Part shown: piece after piece, positions 33,954 through 43,567 of the stretch | Layout: every line of letters starts with the position of its first letter | Position numbering within the stretch: the stretch's first letter is position 1 | From: Phytohabitans rumicis | Lineage (GTDB): Bacteria > Actinomycetota > Actinomycetes > Mycobacteriales > Micromonosporaceae | Assembly (NCBI RefSeq): GCF_011764445.1 | Contig: NZ_BLPG01000001.1 | Coordinates: 124,001 to 188,000 of the forward strand | Direction of reading: 5' to 3' | DNA length: 64,000 nt | The notes under the pieces: generated by a model | Databases searched by the model: none | Told to the model about the DNA's origin: nothing | The model's input: the letters and a program-made list of their open reading frames with translations, nothing else | Made by a program: the position numbers and the translations under genes

Positions 33954-34775
33954 TCACGCCGCAGCGCGCGGGAAGTCCTTACGCTTGATCTTGGCGCGGC
34001 GGCCGTCCGGGTGGTGGAAGACGATCCCCTCGGCCAGGTGACCGGGGGCGAACCTGCTCTCCAGCTTGGTGAGGTAGTCCCACAGCTGCCCGTAGCTGCG
34101 GGGCACGTCGCCGTACTCGGGCACCTGGAGGTTGAACGGGACGCAGCGGTGCTCCTCCAGCGCCAGCGCGTTGCCCTGGATGCGCGGGCCGAGTGCCTCG
34201 CAGGCGTGCTCGCCGTCCGGCCAGCCGGACACCTCGGTGTTGCGCGCGGCGACCAGGATCCACTTGTCCTCCGCCGAGTGGTCGTCGGCGTCGACGTACC
34301 ACCCGTCGACGATGCCCTGCTGCTTCTGGACCTTGCTGGGGTTGCGGCGCTTCTCCACGCGGACGAGCTGGCCGGAGCGGACGGTGAGCCGCACGTTGGT
34401 GCCGTCCAGCTTCTCGGTCGCGGCGCCCGCGCCGTCGAAGACCCACGCGCACTCGGCGCGCGGGCGGTCGACGACCTTGAACTGGTCGTCGCGCTCGAAC
34501 AGCGTCGGGATCTTCTCCATGACCCGCATCCCCTTCCTGACGTGCCCGGTCAACTCCTCGTGGGTGATCGCTCCGCCGGCCAGCCCGCCGGCGAGCGCCC
34601 GGACCAGGTCGGCGACCGAGACCTCGGCCTCGACCGCGACCCGCTTGAGCGCCTTCTTCTCCTCCGGAGAGATCCAGGCGACCAACCGGGACCAGCCGTC
34701 CGGCGGCGTCCACCGGGCCAGCTGCCCGGGATTTTTCCGGGGCCGTCCGCGGCCGCTGCCCTCGTCCACGCTCAT
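33954..34775 (-). CDS. RNA ligase with N-terminal ribbon-helix-helix domain
   Basis: 273 residues from ATG 34775. Residues ~25-70 look like a ribbon-helix-helix DNA-binding unit: a strand RLVAWISPEEKKALKRVAVE, then EAEVSVADLVRALAGGLA. Residues ~95-273 are a nucleotidyltransferase of the RNA-ligase family: TEKLDGTNVRLTV (motif I, adenylated Lys), VEKRRNPSK, HLAEGIVFHHPDG (motif IV) and AKIKRKDFP (motif V). It could seal RNA and control its own promoter through the palindrome at 34794-34815. Alternatives are ATG 34811, inside that palindrome, and a leaderless GTG at 34769 (TTGACA, 17 bases, TACGGT just upstream). Confidence 0.82.
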   Translation of the reverse strand: MSVDEGSGRGRPRKNPGQLARWTPPDGWSRLVAWISPEEKKALKRVAVEAEVSVADLVRALAGGLAGGAITHEELTGHVRKGMRVMEKIPTLFERDDQFKVVDRPRAECAWVFDGAGAATEKLDGTNVRLTVRSGQLVRVEKRRNPSKVQKQQGIVDGWYVDADDHSAEDKWILVAARNTEVSGWPDGEHACEALGPRIQGNALALEEHRCVPFNLQVPEYGDVPRSYGQLWDYLTKLESRFAPGHLAEGIVFHHPDGRRAKIKRKDFPRAAA

Positions 34776-34793
34776 ACCGTAGGGCGGGGTTGC

Positions 34794-34815
34794 TGTTGTG
34801 TCAATTGGCATAACA
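34794..34815. promoter_or_regulatory. 22-bp near-palindromic operator at the RNA ligase promoter
   Basis: Two 11-base half-sites TGTTRTGYCAA face each other with only two mismatched positions, centred on CAATTG. The coding-strand TTGACA of the putative -35 element lies inside it. The position is ideal for autorepression by the RHH domain of the ligase or for another repressor. Confidence 0.65.
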
Positions 34816-34917
34816 GAAAAACGCCCAGGAGTACGTCGGTGAAAGTTTTTGCCATGGGACGCGACCAGAATGTAAGTTCTATCCATCCGTGTTGGCGAAT
34901 ACAGAACGGAGCTGGCC

Positions 34918-35769
34918 ATGAGGGTGCCGAGGCGATGGGTACTCACCCGCGGTGCGGCGGTGGCGGCAGCGGCCGTCGGCACGACCACGGCGTTCTCCCC
35001 GAACGCGTCGGCGCTCGCCCTCCCGGTCGTCGACATGGAGATGGTGCTGCTCGCCGCCCAGGTCGACCCGCCGAAGGCCGACACCGGACTGACCCCCGGC
35101 GCGGCCAGCCACGTCCTGGAGGTGGAGCGAGCGCTGAACGCCAAGGGCCTGCTCTCCGCCGGCGCCGTCGACGGGCACTACGGGACCTCGACGGTCTCCG
35201 CGTACGCCGCCTGGCAGCGGTCCCTCGGCTACACGGGCATCGACGCGAACGGCATACCCGGGCCCACCTCGCTGACCGCGCTCGGCGACGGCAGGTTCAC
35301 CCTCACCAGGACCGTGTCCACCGGTTCGCAGACCGACACGTACGGCGGCCAGCGGGTCAACACCCGCACCCGCAGCATGCTCACGGCGGCGGACGCCATG
35401 CTGTCCTGGAGCATCGTGCTCTCCCAGGGTTCCTACACCTCCACGAACCCCAGTTCCGCCGGCACGCACGACGGCGGCGGGGTCGTCGACATCTCGGTGA
35501 CGAGCCTGACCACCACGCAGCGCTGGGAGACCGTCCGCGCCCTGCGTACGGTCGGCTTCGCCGCCTGGCTGCGCAATCCGTCGCAGGGATCCTGGCCGTA
35601 CCACATTCACGCCGCCGCCGTCTCCGACCCGGACCTGGCATCGGCCGCCCGCAACCAGATCCACGACTACTACTTCGGCAAGAACGGTCTGGCCACCCAC
35701 GCCGCGGACGACACCCCGGCCGCCTACCAGGCGGCCTTCACCTGGTGGGAGAAGTACCGCCGAGGCTGA
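34918..35769 (+). CDS. Tat-exported peptidoglycan-binding protein with M15-like domain
   Basis: 283 residues. Twin-arginine signal (RRWVLTRGAAVAAAAVG). Residues ~55-120 form a peptidoglycan-binding PF01471 domain (VLEVERALNAKGLL, DGHYGTSTVSAYAAWQRSLG). Residues ~130-283 resemble a DD-carboxypeptidase M15-like fold: GGQRVNTRTRSMLTAADAML, SAGTHDGGGVVDISV (His and Asp metal ligands) and WPYHIHAAAV (HxH). It probably trims or binds cell-wall peptides outside the cell. GGAG precedes the ATG. Confidence 0.83.
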   Translation: MRVPRRWVLTRGAAVAAAAVGTTTAFSPNASALALPVVDMEMVLLAAQVDPPKADTGLTPGAASHVLEVERALNAKGLLSAGAVDGHYGTSTVSAYAAWQRSLGYTGIDANGIPGPTSLTALGDGRFTLTRTVSTGSQTDTYGGQRVNTRTRSMLTAADAMLSWSIVLSQGSYTSTNPSSAGTHDGGGVVDISVTSLTTTQRWETVRALRTVGFAAWLRNPSQGSWPYHIHAAAVSDPDLASAARNQIHDYYFGKNGLATHAADDTPAAYQAAFTWWEKYRRG

Positions 35770-35877
35770 CCCGAACGCACGCATAGTGCGACGACCCGGG
35801 CGATATTCGGGCACGATGGCAGTCGAGACCGTCCGGATCCACGCGGTACCCGATCCCTGGGTCCGGTCGCGTACAGA

Positions 35878-35905
35878 GCGGGCCCTTGCCGAGGCAGGGG
35901 CCCGC
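35878..35905. terminator. GC-rich terminator hairpin between convergent genes
   Basis: Arms 35878-35890 and 35893-35905 pair over 13 positions with one G-U-type mismatch (GCGGGCCCTTGCC against its partner). It lies between the M15-like gene and the end of the response regulator and may stop transcription from both sides. Confidence 0.7.
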
Positions 35906-35917
35906 CGCGCATCGCTC

Positions 35918-36586
35918 TTAGGTACGTGGCTGGACCAGGCCGATGTCGTACGCGAGGATGACCGCCTGGATGCGGTCCCGCGCGCCCACCTTGGCGAGGA
36001 CCCGGCCGACGTGCTTTTTCACCGTGGACTCGGTCAGCACGAAGCGTTCGGCGATCTCGGTGTTGGTCAGGCCCTGGCCGATGGCGAGCAGGATCTCCTG
36101 TTCCCGGTCGCTCAGCGCCCGCAGGCGCGGATCGTCGGCCGGTGCGGGCGCCGCGCCGGCGGGCCCGTGACCGATGTACGCGTCCATCAGCCGGCGGGTC
36201 AGGCTGGGCGCCACGATGGCGTCGCCGGTGGCGACCGCCTGGATGCCGGCGAGCAGTTCCTCCGGCCGGGCGTCCTTGAGCAGGAACCCGCTCGCGCCGG
36301 CGCGCAGCCCCGCGTACACGTACTCGTCGAGGTCGAACGTGGTCAGGATGAGGATCCGGGTGCGGCCGCCGGCGGCGGTGATCCGTCTGGTCGCCTCGAT
36401 CCCGTCCATGCCGGGCATGCGCACGTCCATGAGCACGACGTCGGGCCGCAACTCGGCGGTCATCCGGACCGCCTCCGCGCCGTTCTCGGCCTCGCCCACC
36501 GCGACCATGCCGGGGGTGCCCTGCAGCAGCATGCGGAATCCGAGCCGTTGCAGCGGCTGGTCGTCGGCGATCAGCACCGTGGTCAT
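35918..36586 (-). CDS. NarL/LuxR-type response regulator
   Basis: 222 residues. Receiver with Asp54 (VVLMDVRMPGMDG), Thr in ILTTFDLDEY and Lys in FLLKDARPEE; LuxR HTH at the end (LSDREQEILLAIGQGLTNTE, ERFVLTESTVKKHVGRVLAK). Overlaps the kinase stop in ATGA. It is the last gene of the ABC-ABC-HK-RR operon. Confidence 0.95.
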   Translation of the reverse strand: MTTVLIADDQPLQRLGFRMLLQGTPGMVAVGEAENGAEAVRMTAELRPDVVLMDVRMPGMDGIEATRRITAAGGRTRILILTTFDLDEYVYAGLRAGASGFLLKDARPEELLAGIQAVATGDAIVAPSLTRRLMDAYIGHGPAGAAPAPADDPRLRALSDREQEILLAIGQGLTNTEIAERFVLTESTVKKHVGRVLAKVGARDRIQAVILAYDIGLVQPRT

Positions 36587-37857
36587 GCCTGTCCCAGTCT
36601 CGGCTCGGCGGCCGCGCGCGCCGCGCGGGTGTGCAGCAGTACGTCGACGATCCAGCCGCCACCCGGGCGGGGGCCGATGGTGACGTCGCCGTCGTACAGG
36701 CCGGCGCGCTCGCGGATGCCGACCAGCCCGTGCCGCGTCTCGTCCGGCTCCACCGGATCCCGCGGCCGCCGGGCGCCGGGCGGTGGGCCGGTGTCGGCGA
36801 CGCGCACGCGTACGTCGTCGCGGTCGACGGTCACGGTGACCTCGGCGGCGGCCGTACCCGCGTGTTTGAGGGTGTTGGTGAGCGCCTCCTGCACGACGCG
36901 GTAGACCGTGAGCTGCACCCCGCGGCCGAGCGCGTTGAGGTCTCCGGCGGTCCGGTAGGTCACGGTCAACCCGGCCGCGCGGACCCGTTGCAGGAGCGCG
37001 TCGAGGTCGGCGAGGGCCGGCTGCGGGTTCAGCTCGGCGTCGCGCGGCTCGTCGCGCAGTACGCCGAGGAGCCGGCGCAGCTCGGCGAGGGCCTGCCGCC
37101 CGGTGTCGCCGATGGCGCGCAGCGGCTCGGCGGCCAGCTCCTGGCGGCTCTCGGCGAGGACAGCACCGCCGTCGGCCAGTCCGATCATGACAGCGAGATT
37201 GTGGCCGATGATGTCGTGCATCTCCCGCGCCACGCGGGAGCGCTCCGCGGCGGCGGTGAGCCGGACGCGCTGGTCCCGTTCGATCTCCAGGCGCGCGGCC
37301 CGGTCCTCCAGCGCCGCCAGGTACGCGCCGTGGGTCCGCACCGCCAGGCCCAGGGCGACGGCGGCGGTCGTGGTGCCCAGCAACAGGAACACGCCCGGCA
37401 CCGGATGTGCGACCGGCAGGAAGACGAAGGCCGCCGCGCACACGCCCAGGACGGTGGCCCCGAAGGCCCACGCCACCGCCCGGAGCGGCCCGTACCGCGC
37501 GATGCTGTACAGGGCGATGAGCAGGCTCGCACCGGCGTCGAGCCACACGCCGAGCACCCACACGACGAGCATCACGGTCGCGACGGCGACGAACGCCGGC
37601 GTCGGGGCACGGCGGCGCCACCACAGCGGCAGCACGAGCCCGGCGATCAGCAGGAGCACCACGGCGCGGGGCAGGTCGGTGGCGGCGATCACCTCACCGA
37701 AGGGCCCGTCCTGCTGGCCGGTGCCCAGATCCGACAGGCCGAGGACGGTGACGACGGCCACGACGGCGCCGTCCAGCAGCCAGGGACGCCGCTGGTCCGC
37801 CGCCGCGATGCGGCGGCGGACCGAGAGGAGCCGATCCTGGGCGGTCTCAGTGGTCAT
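36583..37857 (-). CDS. HisKA_3-type sensor histidine kinase
   Basis: 424 residues with five or six membrane helices in the first ~165 residues, a short coiled segment (EDRAARLEIERDQRVRL), the HisKA_3 phosphoacceptor VAREMHDIIGHNLAVMIGLA (His214) and a HATPase with YRVVQEALTNTLKHA and GLVGIRERAGLYDG. Typical partner of NarL-type regulators. It is 26 bases downstream of the ABC permease gene and probably senses or regulates that exporter. Confidence 0.94.
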   Translation of the reverse strand: MTTETAQDRLLSVRRRIAAADQRRPWLLDGAVVAVVTVLGLSDLGTGQQDGPFGEVIAATDLPRAVVLLLIAGLVLPLWWRRRAPTPAFVAVATVMLVVWVLGVWLDAGASLLIALYSIARYGPLRAVAWAFGATVLGVCAAAFVFLPVAHPVPGVFLLLGTTTAAVALGLAVRTHGAYLAALEDRAARLEIERDQRVRLTAAAERSRVAREMHDIIGHNLAVMIGLADGGAVLAESRQELAAEPLRAIGDTGRQALAELRRLLGVLRDEPRDAELNPQPALADLDALLQRVRAAGLTVTYRTAGDLNALGRGVQLTVYRVVQEALTNTLKHAGTAAAEVTVTVDRDDVRVRVADTGPPPGARRPRDPVEPDETRHGLVGIRERAGLYDGDVTIGPRPGGGWIVDVLLHTRAARAAAEPRLGQA

Positions 37858-37883
37858 CGGTTTGATTCTCGCTGTTCAGCCGG

Positions 37884-38714
37884 TCACGCGTCGCTTCTTA
37901 CCAGCCGGTACGCGGCGGCGGCGAGGGCGATGGCGACCCAGCCGGCGAAGACGGCCAGTCCGGTCCAGGGGCCGAGGGAGTCGCTGGATTGGGTCAGGGA
38001 CATCACCGCGCTGCCGGCGTTGCTGGGTAGGTAGGGGCTGATCGTGTCGGACCAGGAGTCGGGCAGCAGTGAGGTCAGGCCGGGGACGATGAGTAGGACG
38101 CCGGCCAGGACGGTGATGGCGCCGGCGCTGGAGCGCAGCAGCGCGCCGAGGGCCACGCCGAGGATGCCGACCAGGCCGAGGTAGAGGCCGGCACCGAGCA
38201 GGCTGCGTACGACCCCGTCGTCGGTGAGGCTCAGCGCGATGTCCTGGCCGTTGAGCTGGGGGTTGCCCAGCGCGAATGCGGCGAACGCGCCGATGGTGGT
38301 GGCCACCAGGGCGATGGCGCCGAACACGGTGGCTTTGGACCAGAGGACTGGGAGTCGGGAGGGGATCGCGGCGAGGGTGGAGCGGATGGAGCCGGTGGTG
38401 TATTCGCCGGCGGACATGAGTACGCCGAGGACGCCGATGGCCAGGGAGGCGAAGGTGGCGCCGGTGAGGATGACCCCGACCGCGTCGGAGGCGGCCTGTT
38501 GACCCGGTGGCCCCTCGGCGGTGGTGATGGCGGGGTCGTAGGTGATGGCGGCGATCACGCCGAACGCGACCAGCAGGAACAGTGACACCGCGAGGGTGAT
38601 CCAGCTGGAGCGCAGGGACCAGAACTTGGTCCACTCGGCGTGCAGCACGCCCTTGGTGCTCAGCCGGTAGCGGGGCCGGGTGGTCGACGGTGCGGTGAGG
38701 GTCAGGGTGCTCAT
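37884..38714 (-). CDS. ABC-2 permease
   Basis: 276 residues, six hydrophobic segments; begins LSTKGVLHAEWTKFWSLRSS, the common N-terminal amphipathic stretch of this permease family, and holds LMSAGEYTTGSIRSTLAAIP after helix 2, as in other actinobacterial drug/antibiotic exporters. One base separates its start from the ATPase stop. Confidence 0.92.
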   Translation of the reverse strand: MSTLTLTAPSTTRPRYRLSTKGVLHAEWTKFWSLRSSWITLAVSLFLLVAFGVIAAITYDPAITTAEGPPGQQAASDAVGVILTGATFASLAIGVLGVLMSAGEYTTGSIRSTLAAIPSRLPVLWSKATVFGAIALVATTIGAFAAFALGNPQLNGQDIALSLTDDGVVRSLLGAGLYLGLVGILGVALGALLRSSAGAITVLAGVLLIVPGLTSLLPDSWSDTISPYLPSNAGSAVMSLTQSSDSLGPWTGLAVFAGWVAIALAAAAYRLVRSDA

Positions 38715-38715
38715 G

Positions 38716-39639
38716 TCAGGTGGCCTTTGCGGACGAAGGGGCGGTGGAGGCGTACTCGACGGCGTCGTGGGTCAGTTCCATGAACGCTTCTTCCAGCGAC
38801 ACCGACAGGGGGGACAGTTCGTACAGGGGTACGTCGTGCTTGTTCGCGATCTCGCCGATCTGGCGGGCGGTCAGGCCGGTCACCATCAGCTCTTCCGTGG
38901 TGGTCGAGCTGATCTTCACGTCCGGTCCGGCCAGCAGCGACCGCAGCCGGGCGGCGTTGTCGCTGGCGACCCGGACACCGGCGTCGTTCTGCGCGATCAG
39001 GTCGTGGACGGAGGTGTCGGCCAGCAGCCGGCCGCGGCCGACGATGACCAGATGGTCGGCGATCAGCGAGGTCTCGGTCATCAAATGGGAGGACAGCATC
39101 ACCGTGCGGCCCTCGGCGGCCAGGCCGGCGAGCAGGTTACGGACCCACAGCACGCCTTCGGGGTCCAGGCCGTTGACGGGTTCGTCGAGCATGACCACGG
39201 CGGGGTCGCCGAGCAGGGCGGTCGCGATGCCCAGGCGCTGGCCCATGCCGAGGGAGAACCCGCCGACCCGTTTGCCGGCCACCGCGCCCAGCCCGGCCAG
39301 GTCGATCACCTCTTCCACCCGGCCGCGGGGGATGCCATGCGTGCGGGCCAAACCGAGCAGGTGGCTGTACGCGGTGCGGCCCGGGTGGACCGCGCGGGCC
39401 TCCAACAGCACACCGATCTCCTGCAACGGCGCCGCGTGCTGCGCGTACCGGCGGCCGTTCACGGTGGCCGTACCCGAGGTCGGCCGGTCCAACCCGACGA
39501 TCATCCGCATCGTGGTCGACTTACCCGCCCCGTTCGGGCCCAGGAACCCGGTCACCTGCCCCGGCGCGGCGGTGAAGTCGAGCCCGTCAACCGCCACCTT
39601 CGGCCCGTACCGCTTCGTCAGTTTCCGCACTTCAATCAT
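38716..39639 (-). CDS. ABC-2 exporter ATPase
   Basis: 307 residues. Walker A GPNGAGKST at 34-42, signature GGFSLGMGQRLGIATALLGD, Walker B VVMLDEPVNGLDPEG, H-loop MLSSHLMTETS. The C-terminal region LSPLSVSLEEAFMELTHDAV resembles the ATPase at 30709, so the two modules are related. First gene of the ABC-ABC-HK-RR operon. No ribosome site is seen before ATG 39639; a short leader or leaderless start is possible. Confidence 0.92.
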   Translation of the reverse strand: MIEVRKLTKRYGPKVAVDGLDFTAAPGQVTGFLGPNGAGKSTTMRMIVGLDRPTSGTATVNGRRYAQHAAPLQEIGVLLEARAVHPGRTAYSHLLGLARTHGIPRGRVEEVIDLAGLGAVAGKRVGGFSLGMGQRLGIATALLGDPAVVMLDEPVNGLDPEGVLWVRNLLAGLAAEGRTVMLSSHLMTETSLIADHLVIVGRGRLLADTSVHDLIAQNDAGVRVASDNAARLRSLLAGPDVKISSTTTEELMVTGLTARQIGEIANKHDVPLYELSPLSVSLEEAFMELTHDAVEYASTAPSSAKAT

Positions 39640-39693
39640 GCAAACCACGCTATGAAGATCCGGCCCGCCATCCGTGGTACCGGCGGACACACT

Positions 39694-40632
39694 TCACGAC
39701 GCCACTGGTACCGGGGTACCAGCCCCGGCGGCGCTGGCGGCCGGTTCTTCCGCCGCCAGCCCGCCCGGCACCGCGCTCGGCGCCGGCCGTTGGGGTATGC
39801 GGGCACCGCCACGTTGTGCGCCGATGCCGGCGGCGACCACGAACGCGATGCCGGCGACCGGGCCCCAGCCGGGTACCTGGTGCAGGGCCAGCAGGCCGAC
39901 GACGAGGGCGATCGCCGGTTCCAGGCTCATCAGCGTGCCGAACGCCGCGGCGGTGAGCCGGCGCAGCGCCAGCAGTTCAAGGGTGAACGGGAGCACCGGC
40001 AGCAGCACGGCCAGGGCGAGACCGATGAGGAGGACCTCCGGGGTGAGGCGGCCGAAGACGGACGGCCCGGCGACCGCCGTGGCGACCAGACCCGCGACCG
40101 GCATGGACACGGCCAACCCGTTGATCCCGGAGACCTCGTCGCCGACGTGTTGGGTCAGCACGATGTAGGCCGCCCAGCACGCCGCGGCGGCCAGCGCGTA
40201 CGCGACGCCCACCGGGTCGACGGCACCGTGCCACGGCTCGGTGAGCAGCAGGACACCGACCGCGGCCAGCAGCGGCCACAGCTTGCGTCCACCACGGCCG
40301 CGGGCCACCGCCACACCCAACGGGCCGAGGAACTCCAACGCGCTCGCGGTACCCAGCGGCAACCGGGCCACCGCGGCCATGAACAGCATGGTCAGGGCGG
40401 CCGTCACGACGCCCAGGGCGGCGCAGGCCAGCAGGCCGGAACGGGTGAACGCGGACGGCCGCGGCCGGACCAGGACCAGCAGGAGCACGCCGGCCCACGC
40501 CAGCCGCAGCCACGCCGCGCCCTCGGCACCGACCTGGTCGAACAGCGTGACCGACACGGCCAGCCCCAGTTGGACACACGTCATCGACGCGACCGTCATG
40601 GCCGTCCCGCTCCGAGTGGCGTTCATCGTCAT
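39694..40632 (-). CDS. EamA/DMT-family exporter, RhtA-like
   Basis: 312 residues from ATG 40632 (a second ATG at 40626; the frame is open to 40659). Ten hydrophobic segments in two EamA repeats: [20 protein letters not shown] and [20 protein letters not shown], then [20 protein letters not shown] and [32 protein letters not shown] and SLEPA are typical of the threonine/homoserine exporter branch. Divergent from a LysR gene whose product probably controls it. Confidence 0.88.
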   Translation of the reverse strand: MTMNATRSGTAMTVASMTCVQLGLAVSVTLFDQVGAEGAAWLRLAWAGVLLLVLVRPRPSAFTRSGLLACAALGVVTAALTMLFMAAVARLPLGTASALEFLGPLGVAVARGRGGRKLWPLLAAVGVLLLTEPWHGAVDPVGVAYALAAAACWAAYIVLTQHVGDEVSGINGLAVSMPVAGLVATAVAGPSVFGRLTPEVLLIGLALAVLLPVLPFTLELLALRRLTAAAFGTLMSLEPAIALVVGLLALHQVPGWGPVAGIAFVVAAGIGAQRGGARIPQRPAPSAVPGGLAAEEPAASAAGAGTPVPVAS

Positions 40633-40657
40633 GGCCCCATTGCAGCCGACCGGGACC

Positions 40658-40675
40658 ATTCACGTCCACGTGAAT
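40658..40675. promoter_or_regulatory. Palindrome between exporter and LysR genes
   Basis: ATTCACGT and ACGTGAAT are exact inverted copies separated by CC. The TTCAC...GTGAA spacing includes the T-N11-A core of LysR-type operators, and the site sits between two divergent genes. Confidence 0.6.
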
Positions 40676-40716
40676 ATCATGGACATACCATTCGGGAATC
40701 CTGAACAATTGACCGC

Positions 40717-41616
40717 GTGGACATCCGCCGCCTCCAGATCCTGCTGCACCTGTCGCGGCTCGGCTCCATGCGCGAGGTCGCCGACGAGCTCGCCATCACC
40801 ACCTCGACGGTGTCCCAGCAGATCGCCACGCTGGCCCGCGAGGCCGGGGCCACGCTGATCGAGCCGGACGGCCGCCGGGTACGGCTCACCCCGGCCGGGC
40901 GGCGGCTGGCCGAGCACGCGGTGACGATCCTGGCCGCGGTCGAGGCGGCCCGGCTGGACCTGGACCCGAGCGCCGAACCGGCCGGCACGCTGCGCGTCGC
41001 CGGCTTCGCCACCGCCGTACGCCGGTCGCTGCTGCCGGTCACCGCGGACCTCGCCGCCCGGCACCCGAACGTGCGGATACACATCCACGAGTACGAGCCG
41101 GCCGAGGCGCTCACCCTGCTCGCCGCCGACGACATCGACCTCGCCCTCACGTACGAATACAACCTGGCACCGGCACCCGTGGACAGCACCATCGAAGCCA
41201 CACCGCTGTGGTCGACCGCCTGGAGCCTCGGCGTCCCGCACCCCACCACCGCGACCGCCGGGGACTCCCCCGCACTGTTCGAGCGGTTCCGCGACCACGA
41301 CTGGATCGTCAACTCCCGCAGCACCGCCGACGAACGCGTCGTACGCACCATCGCCTCGATGGCCGGCTACCAACCACGCGTCACCCACCAGGTCGACAGC
41401 CTCGACCTGGTCCAGGACCTGATCGTGGCCGGCTTCGGGGTCGGGCTCCTGCCCGCCGACCAACCGACCAAGCCCGGCGTACGCCTGCTGCCGGTCGCCA
41501 ACCCGCACGTGACTCTCCGCGCCTACGCCGTCGTACGCCGGGGACGCGCCAACTGGCCACCCCTCGCCCTGGTCCTGCGCCTACTCAACGCGCACCGCCC
41601 GCCCACGTCCGGGTAG
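40717..41616 (+). CDS. LysR-family transcriptional regulator
   Basis: 299 residues from GTG 40717. N-terminal winged helix (MDIRRLQILLHLSRLGSMRE, ELAITTSTVSQQIATLAREA), then the periplasmic-binding-like effector domain (GTLRVAGFATAVRRSLLPVT, NVRIHIHEYEPAEALTLLAA, VAGFGVGLLPADQP). It lies opposite the EamA exporter, suggesting it senses an exported amino acid or similar metabolite. Confidence 0.92.
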   Translation: MDIRRLQILLHLSRLGSMREVADELAITTSTVSQQIATLAREAGATLIEPDGRRVRLTPAGRRLAEHAVTILAAVEAARLDLDPSAEPAGTLRVAGFATAVRRSLLPVTADLAARHPNVRIHIHEYEPAEALTLLAADDIDLALTYEYNLAPAPVDSTIEATPLWSTAWSLGVPHPTTATAGDSPALFERFRDHDWIVNSRSTADERVVRTIASMAGYQPRVTHQVDSLDLVQDLIVAGFGVGLLPADQPTKPGVRLLPVANPHVTLRAYAVVRRGRANWPPLALVLRLLNAHRPPTSG

Positions 41617-41876
41617 ACGCCCCCTTGGACAGCTAGGCGAAAGTGTTCGGCTTCGCGTTCGTCGCGACTGTCCAACTTGGACCGCCTACGTCGCCGAGGC
41701 GTCCTGAGACGTCTCGCGGTGAGGGGTGAGGGGTGAGGAATTCAAGAGATTTGAGCTGCCGCGACCCCCGTCGAGGTCCAGGCCGTTGCTCCCGCGGCCT
41801 CACCCTCTCCGCTGACACGCTCGCCGACTGTCCGATATGGATGAACGGAGGTGGTGTGTTCCCGCTCGACGCCTGA

Positions 41877-43189
41877 ATGGACATTCGGAACACTGCCCTC
41901 ATACCGCCGGACGGGACAACGATCTTCGCACGCCTGTACGACAATGGATGGGTGATGCAAGATGTGTTGACGCAGCTCAAGGCCACGGCCGACGCTGGCG
42001 TCCACACACCCACCTGGTCGCTACGCGACGACGAACTCATCGAATCCTTGGACGCCGTCCACGCCATCACCCAAGCCGTCGCAGCATTGCAGTCCCGGCT
42101 GGTCCGGGAGATCGACAGCCGCGGCCTCGCCATCGCCCAGCACGCCTCCAGCACGAAAGCCTGGCTCCGAGAGCACCTACGAATCAGCCCACACGCCGCC
42201 AAGCGGATACTCGAACTGGCCCAAGCCTCGACACACGCCCCGTCCTGGCCAAAGCGGTCGCCGACGGCCTGGTCAACACCGAGCAAGCCCAGATCATCGC
42301 CGCCGCAATACAGCAGCTTCCCGCCGACGTGGTCGGCAAAGCGGAAAAGGCCATGATCAGTCGGGCCGCCGAATTCGAGCCGAACACGCTCCGCCGCTAC
42401 GGCGAAGGCATCCTCGCCTACGTCGCCCCCGAACTCGCCGAGGCCACCGACGCGGAGGCGCTGGAGCGGATGGAGGCCAGGGCGCGCCAGACCCGGGCGT
42501 TCCACCTGACCCGGCACGGGGATGGTCGGGTGCGGTTGACCGGCTGGCTGGACGAGGACGGCGCCGCCACCGTCAACGCAGCCCTCGACCCGTTGTGCGC
42601 ACCCCGCCACGACGTAGACGTCCGCACCCCGGCCCAACGCCGCGCCGACGCCCTCGTCGAGATCTGCGACCTCGCCATGCGCACCGAAGACCTACCCGAA
42701 AACGGTGGCGAACGGCCGCACGTGGTCGTCACCGTGTCGTTCGACATGCTCCGACTGGCCCTCGGTGTCGGCACCTTGGACACGGGTGAGCGGCTCAGTC
42801 CGGAGCAGGTGCGCCGGCTGGCGTGCGACGCCAAAATCATCCCCGCCATCCTGGGTGGCGATGGGCAGATCCTGGACCTGGGCCGCACCCGACGGTTGAT
42901 CAGCGGACCGTTGCGGCGGGCGCTGGAGTTACGGGACAAGGGCTGCGCGTTCCCCGGCTGCGACCGGCCACCGCGCTGGTGCCACGGGCACCACATCCGG
43001 TCGTGGGCCGACGGCGGACCCACCACCTTGGACAACAGCGTCATGCTGTGCGGCTACCACCACAGGCTGATCCACCGTGGACATTGGACGGTCCGGATCG
43101 CGGCGGACGGGATGCCAGAGTTCATCCCACCCGCGTACGTGGATCTGGAGCGCCGACCACGCCGCAACACCTACCACCATCGCGAGTGA
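41877..43189 (+). pseudogene. 13E12/DUF222-type HNH endonuclease protein (one-base deletion)
   Basis: The N-terminal part (DELIESLDAVHAITQAVAAL, SSTKAWLREHLRISPHAAKR) is the DUF222 region; the frame is lost near 42228-42236. In the next frame it resumes as DTRPVLAKAVADGLVNTEQA and runs to the HNH domain: CAFPGCDRPPRWCHGHHIRS, WADGGPTTLDNSVMLCGYHH, RLIHRGHWTV. One added base restores about 437 residues. Such REP13E12-related genes are multicopy in actinomycetes and may be mobile. The start could instead be near 41955. The 260-base gap before it holds a TTGGACAG/CTGTCCAA inverted repeat (41625-41632 with 41668-41675) and nothing else clear. Confidence 0.8.
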
Positions 43190-43201
43190 GCAACCGGTGG
43201 T

Positions 43202-43567
43202 TCATGGTGTCGAAGCGTGGCCCAGTGCGGCCTCGACGATCCGGATCGCCTCGGCGGGATCGATGCCGATGCTGGCGATGACCGCCGCGTAGTCGCGGGC
43301 GGCCCGGCGGGCCTGTTCGAGGGCCTGATCGCCGGCGGCGGAGACGAACGAGCCGGCCCGCCCGCGGGTCTCGATCAGCCCGGCCTCCTCCAGCTCCCGG
43401 TACGCGCGACCGACGGTGTTCACGGCGAGTCCGAGGTCGGCCGCGAGCCGGCGGATCGTCGGCAGTCTCGTGCCGACGGCGAGCGAGCGGTCCTGGATCT
43501 GCCTCGCGAGTTGGGCGCGCAGCTGCTCGTACGGCGGCGTCGGTGAGGCCGCGTCGATGACGATCAT
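43202..43567 (-). CDS. GntR-family (YtrA-type) regulator
   Basis: 121 residues: a GntR winged helix (PPYEQLRAQLARQIQDRSLA, LPTIRRLAADLGLAVNTVGR, RELEEAGLIETRGRAG) with only a short helical C-terminus, as in the YtrA subfamily that controls transporter genes. Its start overlaps the stop of the membrane protein gene upstream (ATGA), so it is co-transcribed with it and may regulate that operon. Confidence 0.92.
   Translation of the reverse strand: MIVIDAASPTPPYEQLRAQLARQIQDRSLAVGTRLPTIRRLAADLGLAVNTVGRAYRELEEAGLIETRGRAGSFVSAAGDQALEQARRAARDYAAVIASIGIDPAEAIRIVEAALGHASTP

Noticed and set aside
41877-43189. Group II intron or transposase
   Set aside because: The sequence is a DUF222/HNH protein of the 13E12 type; no reverse transcriptase, terminal inverted repeats or target duplications are visible.
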